From: JASHVB01 sp963780805
GTDB taxonomy: Bacteria > Pseudomonadota > Alphaproteobacteria > Acetobacterales > Acetobacteraceae
DNA: 64,000 nucleotides
Assembly (NCBI GenBank): GCA_963780805.1
Contig: CAWADP010000022.1
Coordinates: 127,115 to 191,114 of the forward strand
Direction: 5' to 3'
Part shown: positions 26,383-35,917 of the stretch, one piece after another
Layout: every line of letters starts with the position of its first letter
How positions within the stretch are numbered: the first letter of the stretch is position 1
Notes under the pieces: model-generated
Databases searched by the model: none
Seen by the model: only the letters and a program-made list of their open reading frames with translations
Told to the model about the DNA's origin: nothing
Made by a program: the position numbers and the translations under genes

Positions 26383-28638
26383 TCAGCCCGCCTTCGCTTC
26401 CCGCCGCCGTGCGTGCAGGATGAACTCGGTATAGCCGTTGGGCTGCGTGCGGCCCTTGAACACCAGGTCGCAGGCCGCCTTGAACGCCACCCCATCAAAC
26501 CCGGGCGCCATCGGCTTGTACAGCGGGTCGCCGGCGTTCTGCCGGTCCACCACCTCCGCCATCCGTCGCAGCGTCGCCGTCACCTGCGCTTCGTCGGCAA
26601 TCCCATGATGCAGCCAGTTGGCAATGTGCTGCGAAGAGATGCGCAACGTGGCGCGATCCTCCATCAGCCCGACATCGTGGATATCCGGCACCTTGGAGCA
26701 CCCGACGCCCTGGTCGATCCAGCGCACCACGTAGCCCAGGATGCCCTGGCAGTTGTTGTCCAGCTCCTGCTGCACCTCCTCCGGCGACCAGGTGGGGCGG
26801 TCGGCCATAGGGATTGCCCGAGGAGGGATCGCCACAGGGGGGATCGCCAGAGGGATCGTCAGCAGGTCGGCCAGTGGTGCCCGCTGACGCGACGCCAGTT
26901 CGGTCTGCCGGGCGGCGACGTCCACCTCGTGGTAATGCAGCGCGTGCAGCGTGGCGGCGGTGGGGGACGGCACCCAGGCAGTGTTGGCCCCCGCCTTCGG
27001 GTGCCCGACCTTCTGCGCCAGCATATCGGCCATCCGGTCGGGCGCGGCCCACATCCCCTTGCCGATCTGCGCGTTGCCGCGCAGGCCGCATTGCAGGCCG
27101 ATATCGACGTTCTGGTCCTCGTAGGCCTTGATCCAGGCGGTGCCCTTCATGTCGTTCTTGCGCATCATCGGCCCGGCTTCCATCGAGGTATGGATCTCGT
27201 CGCCGGTGCGATCGAGGAAGCCGGTGTTGATGAACGCCACCCGGTGTTTCGCCGCGGCGATGCAGGCCTTCAGGTTGGCGGAGGTGCGTCGCTCCTCGTC
27301 CATGATGCCCATTTTCAGCGTGTAGCGCGGCAGGTTCAGCAGCTCCTCCACGCGGGTGAACACCGTGTCGGTGAAGGCCACTTCGTCCGGGCCGTGCATC
27401 TTCGGCTTGACGATGTAGACCGAGCCCATCCGCGAATTGCGCAACGGCCCGGAGTTGTTCAGGTCGTGCAGCGCGATCAGCGAGGTGACCGCGGCGTCCA
27501 GCAGCCCCTCCGGGGTTTCGCGGCCGTCGGCATCCAGCACCGCGTCGGTGTACATGTGGTGGCCGACATTGCGCACCAGCATCAGGCTGCGGCCCGACAG
27601 GGTCAGCGTGCCGCCGCCCGGCTTCTGGTAGCGGCGGTCGGTGTGCAGGCGGCGCGTCATCATGAGGCCGCCCTTCTCGAACGAATCCTCCAGCGTGCCG
27701 ACCATCAGGCCGAGCCAGTTGCGATAGGCCAGCACCTTGTCCTCGGCATCGACCGCGGCGATCGAATCCTCCAGGTCCTGGATGGTGGTGATCGCGGCTT
27801 CCAGCAGCACGTCGGCGACGCCCGCCGGATCGTCGCGGCCGATCGGGCGGCTGCGGTCGATCTGGATCTCGACGTGCAGTCCGTGGTGCCGCAGCAGCAC
27901 CGCGGACAGGCCGGCGCCGTCGCCGCGGTAGCCGACGAACGCCGCCGGATCGCGCAGGCCGGTCTTGCTGCCATTGCCGAGGGTGACGGCAAGCGCCGCG
28001 CCATCCCTGGCCGTGCGATCCAGGACATAGCGCGTCGCATCGGCATGGCTGCCGGCAGCCAGCGGCGCGACCTGGTCCAGCACTGCCCGGGCGCGTGCGA
28101 TCACCCGGTCGCCGCGCACCGGATTGTAGCCGCTGCCGCGCGTCGCGCCGCCGTCTTCAGGAATCGCGTCGGTGCCATACAGCGCGTCGTACAGGCTGCC
28201 CCAGCGCGCGTTGGCGGCATTCAGCGCATAGCGCGCGTTGGTCACCGGCACTACGAGCTGCGGCCCGGCGATGCTGGCGATCTCGGCATCGACGCGGCTG
28301 GTGTCGATCGCGACCTCGCGCGGCTCCGGCTGCAGATAGCCGATCTCGTGCAGGAACGAGAGATAGGCCGCCTGGTCGATCGGCAAGGCGCCGGGTTGGC
28401 CGCCAGGATGGGAACGATGCCAACCATCGATCTGCTGCTGCAGGGCGTCGCGGCGGTCCAGCAGCGCATGGTTGCGCGGCGCCAACTCGCGCACCAGCAT
28501 GCCGAAGCCCTGCCAGAAGGCACGTGGCTCGATGCCCGTGCCGGGGATCGCCTCGGCGTTGACGAAGTCGTGCAGCGCGCGCGCGATGCGGAGGCCGCCG
28601 GCTTCGACGTAGAGGTCCGCCGCCGTGACGTAATTCAT
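26383..28638 (-). CDS. glcB: Malate synthase G
   Basis: The 751-residue protein matches malate synthase G along its length, for example TIQDLEDSIAAVDAEDK, GPDEVAFTDTVF and GVGCSKVPDIHDVGLMEDRATLR. It condenses glyoxylate and acetyl-CoA to malate in the glyoxylate or glycolate pathway. The ATG at 28638 has AAGGAAA upstream; an in-frame ATG 114 nt earlier is implausible. Between the conserved LLTIP and MADRPTWSPEEVQQELDNN there is an extra stretch IPLA/IPPVA/IPPRA made of 12-15-nt repeats, an insertion relative to the family. No isocitrate lyase or glycolate oxidase genes are nearby. Confidence 0.96.
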   Translation of the reverse strand: MNYVTAADLYVEAGGLRIARALHDFVNAEAIPGTGIEPRAFWQGFGMLVRELAPRNHALLDRRDALQQQIDGWHRSHPGGQPGALPIDQAAYLSFLHEIGYLQPEPREVAIDTSRVDAEIASIAGPQLVVPVTNARYALNAANARWGSLYDALYGTDAIPEDGGATRGSGYNPVRGDRVIARARAVLDQVAPLAAGSHADATRYVLDRTARDGAALAVTLGNGSKTGLRDPAAFVGYRGDGAGLSAVLLRHHGLHVEIQIDRSRPIGRDDPAGVADVLLEAAITTIQDLEDSIAAVDAEDKVLAYRNWLGLMVGTLEDSFEKGGLMMTRRLHTDRRYQKPGGGTLTLSGRSLMLVRNVGHHMYTDAVLDADGRETPEGLLDAAVTSLIALHDLNNSGPLRNSRMGSVYIVKPKMHGPDEVAFTDTVFTRVEELLNLPRYTLKMGIMDEERRTSANLKACIAAAKHRVAFINTGFLDRTGDEIHTSMEAGPMMRKNDMKGTAWIKAYEDQNVDIGLQCGLRGNAQIGKGMWAAPDRMADMLAQKVGHPKAGANTAWVPSPTAATLHALHYHEVDVAARQTELASRQRAPLADLLTIPLAIPPVAIPPRAIPMADRPTWSPEEVQQELDNNCQGILGYVVRWIDQGVGCSKVPDIHDVGLMEDRATLRISSQHIANWLHHGIADEAQVTATLRRMAEVVDRQNAGDPLYKPMAPGFDGVAFKAACDLVFKGRTQPNGYTEFILHARRREAKAG
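26809..26860 (-). repeat. glcB: In-frame 15-bp repeat inside malate synthase G
   Basis: Successive units atc-cc(t/c)-x-x-gc encode IPLA, IPPVA, IPPRA and IPMA. The usual protein has only one IPVA at this place. Confidence 0.75.
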
Positions 28639-28763
28639 TTGGGTTTCCTTCGCTTTCGTCCGGTCAGGCGCGCTCGCAACGGCAGCGCTCCATGTTGCAG
28701 CGCAGCATAGCACGGACGCTGCACTGCAACAATGCCTTCCCCAAACCAGCACATGATGAATGG

Positions 28764-29780
28764 TCAGGTGGAGGCGCGTTCGACGATACGAAACGGCACC
28801 AGCACGCGGTCGGTTTCAGCGGTCGCGCCGCCGCCCAACCGGCGCAGCAGGAAGCCTGCCGCGGTGCGGCCGATCTCGGCGCCCTCGACGCTGACGGTGG
28901 AAAACGGGGGCTCGTTGGTGGCGCCCAGCTCGAAATTGCCGAAGCCGCACACCGAGAGTTGCGCCGGCACGGCGATGCCGCGGACGCGAGCCTCGGTGAT
29001 GGCGCCGAACGCCAGCATGTCGGAGCTGCAGAACAGACCGGTGCGCTGGGTCATCAAGGGCGCCAGTGCGGTCATCGCCTGGCGGCCGGCGGTGATGGTG
29101 CTGGGGGCCGGCAGGACCGGTTCGGCCAGCACGGTGCCGCCGGCCTGGCGGACCGCGTCGGTGAAGCCGCGGCGGCGGGCCTGGGCGCGGGTGTCAGCCG
29201 CGGCGAACGCGGCGAAATGCCGGACGCCCTTGGCGAAAAACAGCTTCGCGACCGCGGCGCCGGCCTGCACGTGGTCCAGGCCGACCAGCATGTCGACCGG
29301 CTTGGGCGAGACGTCCCAGATCTCCACCACCGGGATGCCGGCCTCGGTCAGCAATTGCCGCAGCGGCGGCGCATGCTCTGCGCCGGTGACCAGAATGGCG
29401 TCGGGCCGGCGCGCCAGCAGACCGCGCACCAGGTCGAGGCCGGCGAAATCACCGTAGCCGCTGAGCGACAGCATCACCTGGTAGCCGGCACCCCGCATCG
29501 TATCGGTGAAGTGCTGCACCATCTCGGCGAACATCGGATGCGCGATGGTGGGCACCACAGCCGCCACCATGCGGGAGCGGCGGGACGACAGCCCCCCGGC
29601 GACGAGGTTCGGCACGTAGCCGAGCTTGTCGATCGCGGCGCGGACGCGGGCTGCGGTGGCGGGCGAGACGCGATCGGGCGTGTTGATCACGCGCGAGACG
29701 GTCATCGGCGCCACGCCGGCCGCGGCAGCCACGTCGCTAAGCTTCACCGCCGCGCGCGGGCCGCGTTCCGATCCGGCCAA
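28764..29780 (-). CDS. LacI-family transcriptional regulator
   Basis: The 338-residue protein has an N-terminal LacI helix-turn-helix (VKLSDVAAAAGVAPMTVSRVIN) with hinge helix, then a periplasmic-binding-like effector domain (MVAAVVPTIAHPMFAEMVQHF). The overall pattern resembles GntR/IdnR-type sugar-acid regulators. Encoded on the same strand upstream of malate synthase with 125 bp between, it might regulate it or a distant sugar system. No matching palindromic operator was obvious. Confidence 0.92.
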   Translation of the reverse strand: MAGSERGPRAAVKLSDVAAAAGVAPMTVSRVINTPDRVSPATAARVRAAIDKLGYVPNLVAGGLSSRRSRMVAAVVPTIAHPMFAEMVQHFTDTMRGAGYQVMLSLSGYGDFAGLDLVRGLLARRPDAILVTGAEHAPPLRQLLTEAGIPVVEIWDVSPKPVDMLVGLDHVQAGAAVAKLFFAKGVRHFAAFAAADTRAQARRRGFTDAVRQAGGTVLAEPVLPAPSTITAGRQAMTALAPLMTQRTGLFCSSDMLAFGAITEARVRGIAVPAQLSVCGFGNFELGATNEPPFSTVSVEGAEIGRTAAGFLLRRLGGGATAETDRVLVPFRIVERAST

Positions 29781-29927
29781 CTGCCAGTCTCCGTGCCGAT
29801 GCCAATGGGGCGAGATGCGCGAGGCCGCCAGCGTAGCGAATCGGGCACCGGCACGTCATCTGCGATAAACGGCGCGCGGCACTTTTGTCTCGGTGCGTGG
29901 GGCGTGTCGTTAGCTCGATTTTCGAGG

Positions 29928-31328
29928 CTAGATGGTAATCCAGGCAACGGCTGCGCCAAGCAGTTGCACGGCGCCGCCAGCCAGCATGGCGGCGCGCAAA
30001 CCGGGCGCGCCGCCACCCCACAGCGCGAAGACGGCACCGAGGCAGGCAACCCCGAGCGTCGCGCCGGCCATGCGAGCCACGTTGATCAGGGCCGATGCGG
30101 TGCCGGAACGCGCCGCGGTGACGGAATCGACCGCGACGGACATCAACGGGCCGGTATTGAGACCCATGCCGATGCCGGTCAAAGCCAGCCCGAGCGCGGC
30201 CAGGGGCAGCGGCCGGCCCGCTTGCGTGGTGGCCAGCAACAACAGGCCGCAGCCGATGATGGCGGTGCCCCCGGCAGTCATTGTCCGGACACCGACGTGC
30301 TGCGCCAGATGGCCGGAACGGGGCGACACCAGGAAGAACACCAGCGCACAGGGCAGCAGGGCGAGACCAGCGGCTTCGGGTCCCAGCGCGCCGGAGGCCT
30401 GCCAGACCAGCGGCAGCAGGAAGATCATGCCGTAGATGCCGAAGGTCATGCAGGCGGTGGCGGCGATGGCTCCGCGGAACGCGGGGTTGCGAAACAGCTC
30501 CAGCGGGACCACGGCGGCACGGTTGGCGCGGTGTTCGAGGGCAAGGAAGGTCGGCAAGGCGACCGCCGACACGGCCAGCGCGGCGATCCAGACGTGACCG
30601 CCGCCCAGGTGGCCGCTCTCGTGGGCGCCCTGGTGGCCATCGATGGCAGCGAACACCAGGCCGCCGAGCGCCGCGGCGCCGGCAAGCTGGCCGGGGAGGT
30701 CGAAGGTGCGTTCGTGCGGGTGGGCGGACTCGGTGATGACGAGGCCAGCCAGGAGCAATGCGGCGAGCGCGAGCGGCACCGAGAGCAGGAAGACGCTTGG
30801 CCAGCCGAAATGCTCGATCAGCAGGCCGCCAAGCGTGGGGCCGATGACGAAGGCAAGGCCGTTGCAGCTTGCCCAGACGCCGAGGGCGCGGCGGCGCTGG
30901 CCCGGGTCGGTCCATACCACGCGAACGATGGCGAGCGAGGCCGGCAGCAGCAGGGCAGCGCCTGCTCCGGTGGCGACACGGGCGGCGATCAGGACGCCGA
31001 TGCTGGGGGCGAGTGCGCAGGCGACCGACGCGGCGGCGAGGATGCCGGCGCCCACCTGGAACACGCGCCGGCGGCCGTAGAGATCAGCGAGGAGGCCTCC
31101 CGTGAGCAGGAGAACTGCATAAGTCAGGTTGTAGCCGTCCAGCACCCACTGCAACGCGGTGACGGAGGCACGGAATGCCAAGCCGATCGAGTGCATGGCC
31201 AGGTTGACCACGGAAGTATCGACCTGTGCGACCAACACACCGAGGCATAGCGTGAGCAGGATGGCGGCGCGGCGGCGCCTGGTGGATGCGGTGGCGGATG
31301 CGGTGTCGGTGGAGACAAGAAGGGGCAT
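29928..31328 (-). CDS. MFS transporter, DHA2 (14-helix drug efflux) type
   Basis: The 466-residue membrane protein opens LTLCLGVLVAQVDTSVVNLA, the motif D1 of DHA2 exporters. It has the motif A-like LADLYGRRRVF in loop 2-3 and motif C-like GLAFVIGPTLGG in helix 5. Predicted function is proton-driven export of hydrophobic toxins. Its start is 59 bp from a perfect 10-bp inverted repeat that could be a repressor site. No TetR/MarR partner gene is adjacent. Confidence 0.92.
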   Translation of the reverse strand: MPLLVSTDTASATASTRRRRAAILLTLCLGVLVAQVDTSVVNLAMHSIGLAFRASVTALQWVLDGYNLTYAVLLLTGGLLADLYGRRRVFQVGAGILAAASVACALAPSIGVLIAARVATGAGAALLLPASLAIVRVVWTDPGQRRRALGVWASCNGLAFVIGPTLGGLLIEHFGWPSVFLLSVPLALAALLLAGLVITESAHPHERTFDLPGQLAGAAALGGLVFAAIDGHQGAHESGHLGGGHVWIAALAVSAVALPTFLALEHRANRAAVVPLELFRNPAFRGAIAATACMTFGIYGMIFLLPLVWQASGALGPEAAGLALLPCALVFFLVSPRSGHLAQHVGVRTMTAGGTAIIGCGLLLLATTQAGRPLPLAALGLALTGIGMGLNTGPLMSVAVDSVTAARSGTASALINVARMAGATLGVACLGAVFALWGGGAPGLRAAMLAGGAVQLLGAAVAWITI

Positions 31329-31386
31329 GCGAGCGGTCGCCTCTCGGCTGGCGATTGGATTGTGCTGGCCAAGAGGTAGGAAGGTG

Positions 31387-31410
31387 CTGCTGACAGCGTG
31401 CTGTCAGCAG
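31387..31410. promoter_or_regulatory. Perfect 10-bp inverted repeat upstream of the MFS gene
   Basis: CTGCTGACAG, 4-nt spacer, CTGTCAGCAG, about 60 bp upstream of the MFS start. It has the size of a dimeric repressor operator; a hairpin role is the alternative. The rest of 31329-31676 shows no gene. Confidence 0.45.
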
Positions 31411-31676
31411 TGGGAAACGCTTCGGCCGGTGCCGAAGGGACGCGCATGCTTGGCGCTGCCTTTGCCGCGCACGCCGTTTCATTCACGGCCGGTCGGCCGA
31501 CGCCGGCCGATGGTCAACTCGCAATGCCGTGGCGTCCCAGCCCGGGCTGCGCGCAATAAGAACAGCGGGACCAACCGTCGCCCATGCGGCCGTCAGAGCG
31601 TGACGGTTCATCCAGCAGACAGGATACTCGCGTCGGCGCCCTGCTCGATTCCGGCGTTGTTCCGGGCAATTCAATC

Positions 31677-33029
31677 CTACGCGGTCGGGGCTGCTTCAAC
31701 CGCAGCCAGCGGCTCCAACGCCAGCCCCGCATATGGCGTGCCGTGCCGTGCGCGCGGCGCCGCGGCACGGGCGATGGGGCGCGTATCCGCCATCGCGTCC
31801 CGCACCTGCTTCAGGCGCACAAAGCACGGATCGGCGTCGAGCTGTTTCTTCAAGACCGAAGCGGAGCTTTCGGGAATGCCCATCTGCTTGCAGATCTGCG
31901 CCGCGGCGGCGGTGTCCTCCAGCCGGCACTCCAGGTCGAAGATCGTGAGCATGCCGAGGTTGCGCAGTTCCAACAGCGTCTTCTCCTTCACCAGAGTGTA
32001 AAGCTGCGCCGCCGCGATCCACTGGACGACCAGGCCCAGGTCGTATGGCAAGCGCATCCAGATCAGGAAAGGGTTCTGGCACGCCAGCAGTTGCGCGCTG
32101 TCGATGCCCAGTTCGCTGAGGCGGTCGACCTTCTCGCGCGTCAAATCGTCGATCATGATCAGCGGTAATGCGATCGGCCTGGATGCCTGCGGCGGGTCCT
32201 GTTTGTTGCCCATCACTTTGATGCTCTGGAATGCCTTGCGCGCCATCGCCAGCAAGAACAGATCCGGCGCGAGGCCGGTGATGAAGGCGAGCAGCATCAG
32301 GGCGGAGAGGTGGTCGACGTAAAGCGAATCCGCGGTATGCCGCAGTATTGCGGCAACCGAGACCGCGATGATCGCCCGCACCACGTAGAAATACAGCGAG
32401 ATGGGATAGAGGTCGTTGTTGCCCAGTCGTTCGATCAGCCGGCCTATCATGTAGACGTAGCTGCCGATAAAGGCGGCCGCCATCATGACGAAAGTGCCGG
32501 CCTGGTAAGTCTGGACGTTCTCCGGCTTATAGGCCGGATCAAGCACCTGCAATCCGCCGAGGATGATGTTCGGCGTGGCGAAGGTGGCGGAGTCCGGATA
32601 GATGTCATACATGAACGCGAAACCGAAGGCGTTGAGCAAGAACAGTACGACGATCGGCATAATGTAATCGGTATTCAGCGTGGCGGGGCTGATCGCATCG
32701 ACCGATCTTCGTGCGGTCTCATAATGCAATGTTTGTGCGACGCGATAGTCCTCGACGCTGTCCAGCTTGCTCAGCAGCCGCTTGCGCGTGACCGTCTGCA
32801 CCATGCAAATGAACAGGGGCAACAGGCCGAGCGCGAAGCCGATCATGATCGAGCGCGGCGTGGCGGCGACGATGCGCAGTATCTGGCTGCGCAGGCCGTA
32901 GACGTTCAGCCCGAACACCGCTGCCAAGGCGAAGGCTCCGACCAGCAGTGCGATCGGCAGTACCGGCCTGAGGTTGGAGCGTTGCCGTCGTGTCTGCCGC
33001 AATGCGGCCAACGAATCGAGCCATCGCAT
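31677..33029 (-). CDS. Polytopic membrane protein of unknown function
   Basis: The 450-residue protein has about six predicted membrane helices in residues 25-260 (for example VLPIALLVGAFALAAVFGL and IMPIVVLFLLNAFGFAFMY). A cytosolic C-terminal third follows, with a helix-hairpin-like segment (LTREKVDRLSELGIDSAQLL), a small repeat-like region with Cys residues, and an Ala-rich tail. I do not recognise the family. It is monocistronic: 180 bp separate it from the divergent TVP38 gene. Confidence 0.75.
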   Translation of the reverse strand: MRWLDSLAALRQTRRQRSNLRPVLPIALLVGAFALAAVFGLNVYGLRSQILRIVAATPRSIMIGFALGLLPLFICMVQTVTRKRLLSKLDSVEDYRVAQTLHYETARRSVDAISPATLNTDYIMPIVVLFLLNAFGFAFMYDIYPDSATFATPNIILGGLQVLDPAYKPENVQTYQAGTFVMMAAAFIGSYVYMIGRLIERLGNNDLYPISLYFYVVRAIIAVSVAAILRHTADSLYVDHLSALMLLAFITGLAPDLFLLAMARKAFQSIKVMGNKQDPPQASRPIALPLIMIDDLTREKVDRLSELGIDSAQLLACQNPFLIWMRLPYDLGLVVQWIAAAQLYTLVKEKTLLELRNLGMLTIFDLECRLEDTAAAAQICKQMGIPESSASVLKKQLDADPCFVRLKQVRDAMADTRPIARAAAPRARHGTPYAGLALEPLAAVEAAPTA

Positions 33030-33211
33030 GACGACCTCCGTTCCATTTTCTGGTGGCTCGTTCTGCGAGACGACTGGCGGGCCGCAGCGCGGGCAGGGCC
33101 GGCGGCGATTCCTGCCAGGTTGGCGTCAACCCCGACGCGAAGCTATGATCCGCGTCACAGCACCGGCAGGTCCGGCAAGTTGTCACGCGACAGCGTCCCG
33201 GGAGTGCGGGC

Positions 33212-33925
33212 ATGTTCCGCCGCGCCATGCTGACCATGCGTCGAGTTGTGCCGCTCGCCCTGCTGGTTGCCGCGCTTGCCGCCCTCTGGGCGAGCGGGCT
33301 CGCGAGCAAATTGGACTGGGCAGCACTCGCCCATCACCGCGCGGTTCTCGCGGCGTGGGTCGACCGCCATCGGGTGGTGGCGCCTCTGGTCTATGCCGCT
33401 CTGTACGCCGCGCTGACCGCGCTATCCGTGCCCGAGGCCGCGGTCTTCACCGTCGCCGGCGGCCTGCTGTTCGGCACGCTGGTGGGCGGCGCGATGGCGG
33501 TCATCGGCGCCACCGCCGGCGCCTTGGTACTGTTCCTGGCCGCACGTTCGGCATTCGCCCCGGCCATGGCCGCCCGGGGTGGCGGCCGGCTGACCCGCGT
33601 GCGCACCGAATTGCACCGCAACGGCTTCCACTACCTCCTGGCGATCCGGCTGATCCCGCTGGTTCCGTTCTGGCTGGTGAACCTCGCGGCGGCGCTGGCA
33701 GGAATGCGGTTGTGGTCATTTGCCGCCGCGACGCTGCTCGGCATCATCCCGGGCACCTTCGTGTTCGCTTCGATCGGCGCGGGAGTCGGCGACCTGCTCG
33801 CGGCCGGCAACCGGCCGGACCTGGCGCTGATCCTCTCGCCGCCGATCCTGGCACCAATGCTGGCGCTGGCGGTGCTGGCGCTGCTGCCGGTGGCGTGGCG
33901 CAAGTGGAACCGGCGGGATGGCTGA
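33212..33925 (+). CDS. TVP38/TMEM64 (VTT-domain) membrane protein
   Basis: The 237-residue protein has five to six membrane helices and the VTT core: LSVPEAAVFTVAGGLLFGT near helix 2 and IRLIPLVPFWLVNLAAALAGM later. The family includes DedA-like lipid scramblase or transporter folds. The stop lies 8 nt inside the next gene, a mercuric-reductase-like flavoprotein. TVP38 plus FAD-disulfide oxidoreductase is a recurring gene pair in bacteria, which suggests a joint redox or metal role. Confidence 0.9.
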   Translation: MFRRAMLTMRRVVPLALLVAALAALWASGLASKLDWAALAHHRAVLAAWVDRHRVVAPLVYAALYAALTALSVPEAAVFTVAGGLLFGTLVGGAMAVIGATAGALVLFLAARSAFAPAMAARGGGRLTRVRTELHRNGFHYLLAIRLIPLVPFWLVNLAAALAGMRLWSFAAATLLGIIPGTFVFASIGAGVGDLLAAGNRPDLALILSPPILAPMLALAVLALLPVAWRKWNRRDG

Positions 33926-35366
33926 CTTCGACCTGGCGGTGATCGGCGCTGGCGCCGCCGGCTTGTCGGTGACCGCGGTCGCGGCGCAGCTCGGGGTGAA
34001 GGTGGCGCTGATCGAGCAAGCCCGCATGGGGGGCGATTGCCTGAACACCGGCTGCGTGCCGAGCAAGGCGTTGCTCGCCGCGGCGCATGCCGCGCGGGCG
34101 ATCCGCGGCGCCGGGCGATTCGGGCTGCACGTGGCGGAGCCGCACATCGACTGGAACGCGGTGCGAGCGCACGTGCACGGCGCCATCGCGGCAATCGCGC
34201 CGATGGATTCGGAAGCGCGCTTCCGTGCCTTGGGCGCCACCGTCCTGCGTGGCACTGCTCGGTTCGTGGGGCGCGACGCGCTGGCAATGGACGGGCGGCG
34301 CATCACCGCGCGCCGCATCGTCATTGCCGCCGGCAGCCGTGCTGCCGTGCCGCCGATCCCCGGCCTGGATCGCGCGCCGTTTCTCACCAACGAAAGCCTG
34401 TTCGACCTGACCGCACGGCCGGAGCACTTGCTGATCCTCGGCGGCGGTCCGATCGGGCTGGAAATGGCGGACGCGTTCGCCGGCCTCGGTACGCGGGTCA
34501 CGGTCGTGGAGGCCGCCAGGATCGCCGGCCGCGAGGATCCGGAGCTGACGGCTGGTCTGCGGTCGGAACTGGCCACCCTCGGCGTGGCGCTGGAGGAGGG
34601 CGCCGAGGTGGCGTCGGTGGAGACCGGCGTTGCCGACCGCCCAGTGCTGGTGCTGCGGGATGGACGCCGGATCGAGGGCAGTCATCTGCTCGTCGCGGTC
34701 GGGCGCCGGCCGAACCTGGAGGGTCTGGATCTGCCGGCCGGGGACATCCGCGCATCGCCCGCCGGCGTCGTCACCGACCGCGGCCTGCGGTCGGTCAGCA
34801 ACCGGCGGGTCTTCGCGGTGGGCGACATCGCCGATCCCGTCGGCATCGGCCCGCGCGCGTTCACTCATGTCGGCAGCTACCACGCCGGAATCGTCATCCG
34901 CCGCGCGCTATTCCGCTTGCCGGCGCGGCTGGACTACGCCGCACTGCCCCGGGTCACCTACACCCACCCCGAACTGGCGCAGGCCGGCATGACCGAAGCC
35001 GAGGCGCGTGCCGCCGGCCTGGCCGTCTCGGTGCTGCGCTGGCCGCTGGCCGATAACGATCGCGCCGTGGCGGAGGGCAACACCACCGGACTGGTCAAGC
35101 TGGTGGTGTCGCGAGGCCGCGTGGTCGGCGCGGGCATCCTCGCCCCATCAGCCGGAGAAATGATCGGCACCTGGACGCTGGCCATCGCCCAGCGCACCCC
35201 GGTGTCACGCCTGGCCGGCATGATCGTGCCGTACCCGACGCGGGCCGAGGCCGCCAAGCGAGCCGTGGGCAGCCTGTTCGTCGGGAAGTTGTTCTCCCCA
35301 GGCACGAAACGCCTGGTCAGGTGGCTGCAGCGCATCGATTGGCCCAGCCACTGGCTCCAACGCTGA
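33918..35366 (+). CDS. FAD-dependent pyridine nucleotide-disulfide oxidoreductase (mercuric-reductase-like)
   Basis: The 482-residue flavoprotein has an FAD-binding GxGxxG (VIGAGAAGLS), the redox-active disulfide GGDCLNTGCVPSKALL and an NAD(P) motif LGGGPIGLEMADAF. The second FAD contact is VFAVGDIAD, followed by a C-terminal dimerisation domain. The C-terminal vicinal cysteines and N-terminal metal-binding domain of true MerA are absent, so mercury reduction is not supported. It overlaps the TVP38 gene by 8 nt. Confidence 0.9.
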   Translation: MADFDLAVIGAGAAGLSVTAVAAQLGVKVALIEQARMGGDCLNTGCVPSKALLAAAHAARAIRGAGRFGLHVAEPHIDWNAVRAHVHGAIAAIAPMDSEARFRALGATVLRGTARFVGRDALAMDGRRITARRIVIAAGSRAAVPPIPGLDRAPFLTNESLFDLTARPEHLLILGGGPIGLEMADAFAGLGTRVTVVEAARIAGREDPELTAGLRSELATLGVALEEGAEVASVETGVADRPVLVLRDGRRIEGSHLLVAVGRRPNLEGLDLPAGDIRASPAGVVTDRGLRSVSNRRVFAVGDIADPVGIGPRAFTHVGSYHAGIVIRRALFRLPARLDYAALPRVTYTHPELAQAGMTEAEARAAGLAVSVLRWPLADNDRAVAEGNTTGLVKLVVSRGRVVGAGILAPSAGEMIGTWTLAIAQRTPVSRLAGMIVPYPTRAEAAKRAVGSLFVGKLFSPGTKRLVRWLQRIDWPSHWLQR

Positions 35367-35471
35367 GGCTGCCAGCCATGTATTCGCCGGCGCGGTAGCG
35401 GGGGCGGTACTTAACCGCCTTGTCATCCGACAACCAGCACCGGGTCACGCGGCATATTCATACTGCGCACC

Positions 35472-35780
35472 ATGAGGGTTCCCGGCCGTCTTTACGCCCT
35501 GCTCGCTGTCCCGCTGTCCGTGGGCCTTGGCCTGGAGGTCATGCCGCTTCAGGTGTCGGGCCAGTCGGCGCCTCAGCAGGTGACGACGGACACGCCGCAA
35601 TACTGCCTGCAGCTCCTCGATCGGGTCAGCGAACTCGCACGGATCGCGGCGCATCCGCCACAAGAGGCCGCCAGCCTCTCGACGGAGGGCCAGCGCATGT
35701 GCGACCAGGGCCAAACGCGCGGCGGCATCCTGCGCCTGCGCCGCGCGCTGGTCCTGCTGCACCAGACCGCGGGCCGATAA
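35472..35780 (+). CDS. Small exported protein of unknown function
   Basis: The 102-residue product has a likely signal peptide (MRVPGRLYALLAVPLSVGLGL). The mature part of about 70 residues contains two Cys (YCLQLLDRVSELARI and RMCDQGQTRGGILRLRRAL) that may pair and is largely helical. Ribosome site is weak. Codon bias fits the neighbourhood, so it is probably real. It lies 105 bp after the flavoprotein gene on the same strand. Confidence 0.6.
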   Translation: MRVPGRLYALLAVPLSVGLGLEVMPLQVSGQSAPQQVTTDTPQYCLQLLDRVSELARIAAHPPQEAASLSTEGQRMCDQGQTRGGILRLRRALVLLHQTAGR

Positions 35781-35869
35781 CGCAGCGCACGCGGGGGTCG
35801 TGTGATACCTGTCGCGGGCGACGAACAGACTGATATGACACGCCGTTCGATCGACCGTTGGACGACACC

Positions 35870-35917
35870 CGCCTCGTCATGCCGGCGCCTCGTCATGCCG
35901 GCGCCTCGTCATGCCGG
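35870..35917. repeat. 3 x 16-bp perfect tandem repeat
   Basis: Three identical copies of CGCCTCGTCATGCCGG lie in the 447-bp gap before the sensor kinase gene. I see no gene in that gap. Confidence 0.9.

Noticed and set aside
26308..28710. 800-codon plus-strand frame opposite malate synthase
   Set aside because: Malate synthase G on the other strand is unmistakable; the plus frame is low-complexity shadow.
28692..31250. 852-codon plus-strand frame across the LacI and MFS genes
   Set aside because: It spans two unrelated real genes and their spacer and has Gly/Arg/His-rich shadow composition.
33918..35366. Assignment as a true mercuric reductase
   Set aside because: The C-terminal Cys pair and a MerA-type metal-binding domain are missing and there is no mer operon.
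35870..35917. Possible CRISPR array
   Set aside because: Three directly adjacent 16-bp copies without spacers; a simple tandem repeat.
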